Program-made: the position numbers and the translations under genes
Notes under the pieces: generated by a model
What the model saw: only the letters and a program-made list of their open reading frames with translations
Databases searched by the model: none
Told to the model about the DNA's origin: nothing
Part shown: positions 16,616 through 20,308 of the stretch, in pieces
Layout of the letters: every line of letters begins with the position of its first letter
Position numbering within the stretch: the stretch's first letter is position 1
DNA from: Ignavibacteria bacterium UBA961
Lineage (GTDB): Bacteria; Bacteroidota; Ignavibacteria; Kapaibacteriales; UBA961
NCBI GenBank assembly: GCA_002293005.1
Contig: DBCJ01000085.1
Coordinates: 1-20,308, forward strand
Length of the DNA: 20,308 nt
Reading direction: 5' to 3'

Positions 16616-19600
16616 TTAAAAGTTAATCATGACGCCGAAGAATGCAGAACGTGGAGTTTGATAATTACCACGGAATGCAATACGGTCCTTCACATAATTT
16701 TTATATGCCTGATATTTCTCTTCTTGAGTCACAAGACCATCTTTATTGAAATCGGAGTTCTCATTGTATAAGCGCTCACCATAAAGATCATATTGTGTCG
16801 GCTGGAATGTTGAAGGATTGGCAAGACTTGCTTCACGATACCAAACAATCGGGCTAAAGTCACCAAGCATTCTGTCAAGAACATCACCATCATTATCTGG
16901 ATCTTGTGTTCTTGCGAATACACCAACAACCTCTGTACGATTGAACAGATTGAAGACATCGGCGAAAATTTGCAATGAAGTTCTGCCCATGGATTCGCCA
17001 AACCAATCTTGCAACATGAATGCTTTTGTAATACGCAAATCAGTTGAGAAGAATGATGGTTGACGTTCAGCATTGAATTCACCAATAGGATTACCACGAC
17101 GATCTTGACGTGTGTATGGAGTGCCAGACAAGAAACGATTGGTAAAGCTGATTGTCATGTTTTGCAAAGGACGCATACCTGCAATCTCAATTCCTTCTTC
17201 TCTTCCCCATACGAAATCAACAATAGCATTGATTGCATGACGACGATCGGAATTGAATGGGAATTCTGAAAGTGGGAATGTAACAAGTCCTGTATATGGA
17301 TCAGGTTGCAATGCATAATTGGATTCAGGACTTGAAGAAGTACCTGCAACAGATGCAAGCGTATAATTGATATTGAATCCGATATTATTTGTCGGACGCT
17401 TACGGAGTGTAAACTCAATACCACGAGCAGAACCATATTCCGCAACTGCATATTCTTGATAATTGTCAGGAACAACACGGAAATTGCGAATACCAACTTG
17501 ATTGTAAATGTCTTTGTAATATGCAGTCATGTCAAATGCAAAATCATCGCTGAGCTGAAGATTATATGACACTTGATATGCATTTGTTCTTTGTGCTTCC
17601 ATGTTTGGATTACCAACAATGGTATTGCCCCGAAGACGATCGGTATTGAAACCATCATACATATAACTGAAGTTCGGCATTTGGAAATATACGCCATATG
17701 CCAATGTGAAGATCGAGCGATCTGTCACAGGATATGTGATTGCCAAACGAGGACTGATTTGATATTTGACGGTTGCTTCTTCAAATCCTTCTGTTGATGA
17801 AATAGGAAGCCAAACATTAGATACTTTGGCTCTATAGATCGCATTTGGATTTGTCATGTCAAAACGCAAACCGGCATTGATGATGATGCCTTTATACTTG
17901 AGTTGATCCTGCACATAGCCGGAAATTTCAAGTGGCTTCATCGCTTTGCTTGTACGCTCATTCACAACAGTCGGATTAATTGCATTCTTGCTATAAATAT
18001 TTCCACCATATTCATCAGTGTAAATATCAAAGAATGGATTACCATCCCAAGGTAAACTATTATTGTGACGACGAAGCTCATAGCTACGAACCTCGAATCC
18101 TGCCTTGAAATTGTGAGTAATATCACCGGCATCGATATTGGCATTATAGAAACCATCAAATTGCAAGAAGTTCTGACTTCTGAATTCGAATGCACGTTCA
18201 TTACCATGCTTGATAAAGAAACCTTGGAGACCATAAGGATTATCAGTGCTGGAAGAATTGGATTGGTCTTCGATATATCCTGTAAGAGGATTTCTTTGAT
18301 AAATGTCGAGGAACAAATATCCATCAGCAGTACGCTGTGTGCGCGGTGCACTTTGGAACCAATCAATCGCTCCATCTGAGTTATCAACCAATTCTGAAGG
18401 GAATTCAGATTTTGTATTTGTTCGTGGTTGATACAAGTCTTGTGGCTTGTAGACTTCAATTGTTCCGAAAATGCCTGGATCATCAAAGCTGCTACGCTTT
18501 GCAACTTCATTATTATTTGAATTTGATGATACAGTGAATTCGAAGAAGCTATTGGAAGACAATGTTTGATTAATACGGATGAATGCATTGTTCACCACAT
18601 TATTAACCGCTGCTAATTTTGCTGCATATTCAGGAACGAAAATGGTATCTCCACCTGACAACTTACCTGTGTTTAAATCTACTCTTTGATTCTTCACACC
18701 AAAATCATCTGCATAGAGCCAACCCCATCCCATACGCTCACGACTTGTCAAACCAATTTGACCACCTAGAGTCACACTGAGATCGCTGAAATTGAATTTC
18801 ATACGACCTGTCAAATTGCGAACCCATGTTTCTGAATTAGGGAGTTGTCCAAGATTATTTCCAATAGGATCAATCACGCCAAGTGAAGCACCACCATAAA
18901 TTTCTCTTGAATAACGACCTGCCAAGAAGAATGTGGCATTTTCAAGTACTTGCAATGGACCACCAAGTCCAATGTCAAAACCATTTTCATCTTTGTTCAT
19001 CAATTTCACGCCATTACCTGCAGAACCATACAATGCAGGAAGATCTCTTCTCCAACGAAGATATCCTTCATAGCGATCTGTACGACCTGTCTTAACAACA
19101 GTATTCACAAATCCACCAATAACATTTCCATACTCTGCAGAAAAACCACCGGTCAAAACCTGTACTTCTTCAACAGCAAAGTTTGATACTGTCGGTGAAT
19201 ATGTTGTTCCACTTGAACCAAAACCACCGCTGAAACGGTCGGATACTTCCAAACCATCCACACGGATTTGTGTTTCATTCGCTCTGGAACCACGAATTTG
19301 GAAACCATTACCTGTTCCCTGAACACCTGCATTCAAAGCAACGATGCCTTGAACTGTTTCACGAGCAACACGAATATTGTCTTCGCCCTGATTACTGCGC
19401 AAAGAACCAATTTGTGTTTTGCTCACCATGTTCTGCTCTTTCTTTGCATCTACGACAACAGCATTCGATGTGACTGTTGACTCTTGCATGCGAGCATTCA
19501 ACTCTGTTGTCTGGTCAGCAGAAATGCTGACGGTTGCCTTAAAATCTTTAAAGTTTACGGCTTTAAAGACCACAGTATATGTACCGGCTGGAATGTTTAC

Positions 19601-19789
19601 GACAATATACTTGCCGTCTGCTTTGACAAATGCGCCTCGAGTTGTTCCTTGCACACGAACTGTGGCACCAACAACCGGCTTGCCTTTATCATCTGTCACT
19701 TTCCCACTGAGTGTGCCATAAAGACCGGCAATTGCACTCAATGGAGCGGTAAGCATACATAGAAATAATGCCAGGAGCCTTAGTTTCAT
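16616..19789 (-). CDS. TonB-dependent outer-membrane receptor with carboxypeptidase-regulatory-like N-domain
   Basis: A 1057-residue receptor. ATG 19789 has CGGAG five bases upstream and starts a clean signal peptide (MKLRLLALFLCMLTAPLSA, cut after AIA, residue 21). Residues of about 26-105 form a CarboxypepD_reg-like beta-sandwich (LSGKVTDDKGKPVVGATVRV, then GKYIVVNIPAGTYTVVF). The plug at about 125-240 has QIRGSRANETQIRVDGLEV and VEEVQVLTGGFSAEYGNVIG. The 22-strand barrel follows and ends in GVMINF with a terminal Phe. Two acidic loops lie near the C-terminus: DPDNDGDVLD (963-972) and DFNKDGLVTQEE (1013-1024), the second a full 12-residue EF-hand loop. It is a TonB/ExbBD-energised transporter or sensor with unknown ligand. 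No SusD-type partner is present. The large T9SS cargo follows in the same transcript instead. Confidence 0.93.
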   Translation of the reverse strand: MKLRLLALFLCMLTAPLSAIAGLYGTLSGKVTDDKGKPVVGATVRVQGTTRGAFVKADGKYIVVNIPAGTYTVVFKAVNFKDFKATVSISADQTTELNARMQESTVTSNAVVVDAKKEQNMVSKTQIGSLRSNQGEDNIRVARETVQGIVALNAGVQGTGNGFQIRGSRANETQIRVDGLEVSDRFSGGFGSSGTTYSPTVSNFAVEEVQVLTGGFSAEYGNVIGGFVNTVVKTGRTDRYEGYLRWRRDLPALYGSAGNGVKLMNKDENGFDIGLGGPLQVLENATFFLAGRYSREIYGGASLGVIDPIGNNLGQLPNSETWVRNLTGRMKFNFSDLSVTLGGQIGLTSRERMGWGWLYADDFGVKNQRVDLNTGKLSGGDTIFVPEYAAKLAAVNNVVNNAFIRINQTLSSNSFFEFTVSSNSNNNEVAKRSSFDDPGIFGTIEVYKPQDLYQPRTNTKSEFPSELVDNSDGAIDWFQSAPRTQRTADGYLFLDIYQRNPLTGYIEDQSNSSSTDNPYGLQGFFIKHGNERAFEFRSQNFLQFDGFYNANIDAGDITHNFKAGFEVRSYELRRHNNSLPWDGNPFFDIYTDEYGGNIYSKNAINPTVVNERTSKAMKPLEISGYVQDQLKYKGIIINAGLRFDMTNPNAIYRAKVSNVWLPISSTEGFEEATVKYQISPRLAITYPVTDRSIFTLAYGVYFQMPNFSYMYDGFNTDRLRGNTIVGNPNMEAQRTNAYQVSYNLQLSDDFAFDMTAYYKDIYNQVGIRNFRVVPDNYQEYAVAEYGSARGIEFTLRKRPTNNIGFNINYTLASVAGTSSSPESNYALQPDPYTGLVTFPLSEFPFNSDRRHAINAIVDFVWGREEGIEIAGMRPLQNMTISFTNRFLSGTPYTRQDRRGNPIGEFNAERQPSFFSTDLRITKAFMLQDWFGESMGRTSLQIFADVFNLFNRTEVVGVFARTQDPDNDGDVLDRMLGDFSPIVWYREASLANPSTFQPTQYDLYGERLYNENSDFNKDGLVTQEEKYQAYKNYVKDRIAFRGNYQTPRSAFFGVMINF
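16718..16753 (-). other. Canonical EF-hand loop near the receptor C-terminus
   Basis: Residues 1013-1024 read DFNKDGLVTQEE: Asp, Asn, Asp, Gly, Val, Thr and Glu fill positions 1, 3, 5, 6, 8, 9 and 12 of an EF-hand loop. It precedes the last barrel strand, so it probably lies in an extracellular loop or turn. Confidence 0.65.
16874..16903 (-). other. Second acidic calcium-like loop in the receptor
   Basis: Residues 963-972 read DPDNDGDVLD, a DxDxDG pattern found in calcium-binding turns, about 40 residues before the EF-hand loop. It is less canonical at its later positions. Confidence 0.45.
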
Positions 19790-19852
19790 AGTATCTCCGA
19801 AAAACCGAGATGACTCGGATGATGAATAGTTATAAGTAAATGTAAATGTCAA
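19790..19852 (-). promoter_or_regulatory. Leader and possible promoter of the receptor gene
   Basis: A perfect TTGACA (19852-19847) lies just past the 3' hairpin of the preceding gene. An 18-base spacer leads to TATTCA (19828-19823), a poor -10, and no clear TAnnTTTG is present, so promoter identity is uncertain. The leader has a 5-bp stem CCGAG/CTCGG (19818-19814, 19809-19805), a T-run, then the Shine-Dalgarno CGGAG (19799-19795) five bases before ATG 19789. ATCTC (19811-19807) can alternatively pair with GAGAT (19797-19793), which would hide the Shine-Dalgarno site. Confidence 0.35.
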
Positions 19853-19856
19853 TAAT

Positions 19857-19887
19857 AATGGGTTGCCTACATAATAGACAACCCATT
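19857..19887 (-). terminator. 3' hairpin after the partial T9SS cargo gene, loop ATTATGTAG
   Basis: AATGGGTTG (minus strand, 19887-19879) pairs perfectly with CAACCCATT (19865-19857). A further 3-bp inner stem (CTA/TAG) follows a mismatch. It begins seven bases after the cargo stop. Only a mixed AT stretch (ATTATTGACATT) follows, so termination is plausible but not strong. The loop region contains ATTATGTAG, identical to that in the hairpin at 12360-12387. Confidence 0.5.
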
Positions 19888-19894
19888 TGAAATC

Positions 19895-20308
19895 TTATCG
19901 CACGATTGAGAACATTTTTGAGGCTGTTCCATTTGCTGAACGAATGGTACAGAAATATGTACCTGTCGCAAATGAAGATGTTGAAAGAATCACGGATCCT
20001 TCAGCACTCAATTCAGCAGGCATTTCTGCTACTGTTTGTCCAAGTGCATCACTGATTGTAACAGAAACTGCTTGATCTTGCTTGCCAAATGAAATGGTAA
20101 CGAGATCTGTTGCAGGATTTGGCGCGATCTTGAATTCAGGTGTTTGTGCAACTTGTTCATCCACGCTCACAAATGCAGGACGGAAAGCATGGAATTGCAC
20201 GAAGTTTTCTTCAACATCCTGATTCTGATTTTGGATGCTGACACCAGGAGTACGATCTGCTTGATAAGCCATCATCACGATGCCGTCTTTCACTCTTTGA
20301 TGCATTGA
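19895..20308 (-). CDS. C-terminal part of a T9SS cargo protein (type A sorting domain), 5' end outside window
   Basis: The frame stays open to the right edge, so the gene starts outside the window and 137 codons are visible. The last 85 or so residues are a textbook T9SS type A sorting domain: FKIAPNPATDLVTISF, then VSVTISDALGQTVAEM, FATGTYFCTIRSANGTAS and final KMFSIVR. Such domains direct proteins with a Sec signal peptide through the outer membrane and are removed on attachment or release. The part before it (QNQNQDVEENFVQFHAF) is too short to identify. Its stop lies 105 bases before the receptor start, with a hairpin between them. Confidence 0.88.
   Translation of the reverse strand, partial: SMHQRVKDGIVMMAYQADRTPGVSIQNQNQDVEENFVQFHAFRPAFVSVDEQVAQTPEFKIAPNPATDLVTISFGKQDQAVSVTISDALGQTVAEMPAELSAEGSVILSTSSFATGTYFCTIRSANGTASKMFSIVR

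Noticed and set aside
17962..18588. 208-codon frame on the minus strand inside the receptor gene
   Set aside because: A different-frame shadow of the receptor with atypical composition (rich in His, Ile, Met and Ser) and no motif.
1..20308. Insertion sequences, phage genes, CRISPR arrays, long direct repeats
   Set aside because: None were seen on either strand. The only repeats noticed are short hairpin arms.

Overview
The window (about 40% GC by eye) looks like chromosomal DNA from the wider Bacteroidota/Chlorobiota group. An Ignavibacteria- or Kapabacteria-like lineage is my best guess. The reasons are two proteins with type IX secretion (T9SS) type A C-terminal sorting domains, a PorV/PorQ-type outer-membrane barrel, a GWxTD-domain protein, a DUF5686 barrel with a carboxypeptidase-regulatory-like N-domain, a TonB-dependent receptor with the same kind of N-domain, and promoters resembling the Bacteroidota -33 TTG / -7 TAnnTTTG pattern. 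Readable Shine-Dalgarno sites before several genes fit the Chlorobi/Ignavibacteria side better than core Bacteroidia. The placement is inference.

Layout. (1) 1-2184, plus strand: the 3' part of a Lon-related (AAA_32/Lon_2 type) ATP-dependent protease, cut by the left edge. It ends at a hairpin terminator shared with the converging gene. (2) 2214-3512, minus: a secreted amidohydrolase-fold protein that has lost the usual HxH metal ligands, behind a long structured leader. (3) 3808-3882, plus: tRNA-Pro(UGG) with its own promoter and terminator. (4) 9748-3916, minus: a tightly packed run of lipid A acyltransferase-like gene, heptosyltransferase-like gene, rluB-type pseudouridine synthase, DUF5686 barrel and phosphoribosyltransferase-like gene, mostly with 1-8 base overlaps. 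(5) 20308-9745, minus: a surface/secretion block with a partial T9SS cargo, a TonB-dependent receptor, a 1395-residue T9SS cargo, a PorV-type barrel and a GWxTD protein. The GWxTD gene overlaps the acyltransferase gene by 4 bases, so blocks 4 and 5 may be partly co-transcribed.

How it may work together (inference): the receptor, the large T9SS cargo and the PorV-like barrel lie in series and could form one outer-membrane/surface module. In characterised T9SS, PorV shuttles cargo and cargo is anchored to LPS, so adjacent LPS-synthesis genes are suggestive. Both the receptor and the large cargo carry EF-hand/dockerin-like acidic loops, suggesting calcium-dependent folding or contact outside the cell.

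No insertion sequences, phage genes or CRISPR arrays were seen. The most unusual signals are two 3' hairpins with different stems but an identical 9-base loop, each just after a T9SS cargo gene; a phosphoribosyltransferase without a recognisable PRPP loop; the ligand-less amidohydrolase; and three RNA leaders or junctions that could fold in alternative ways.
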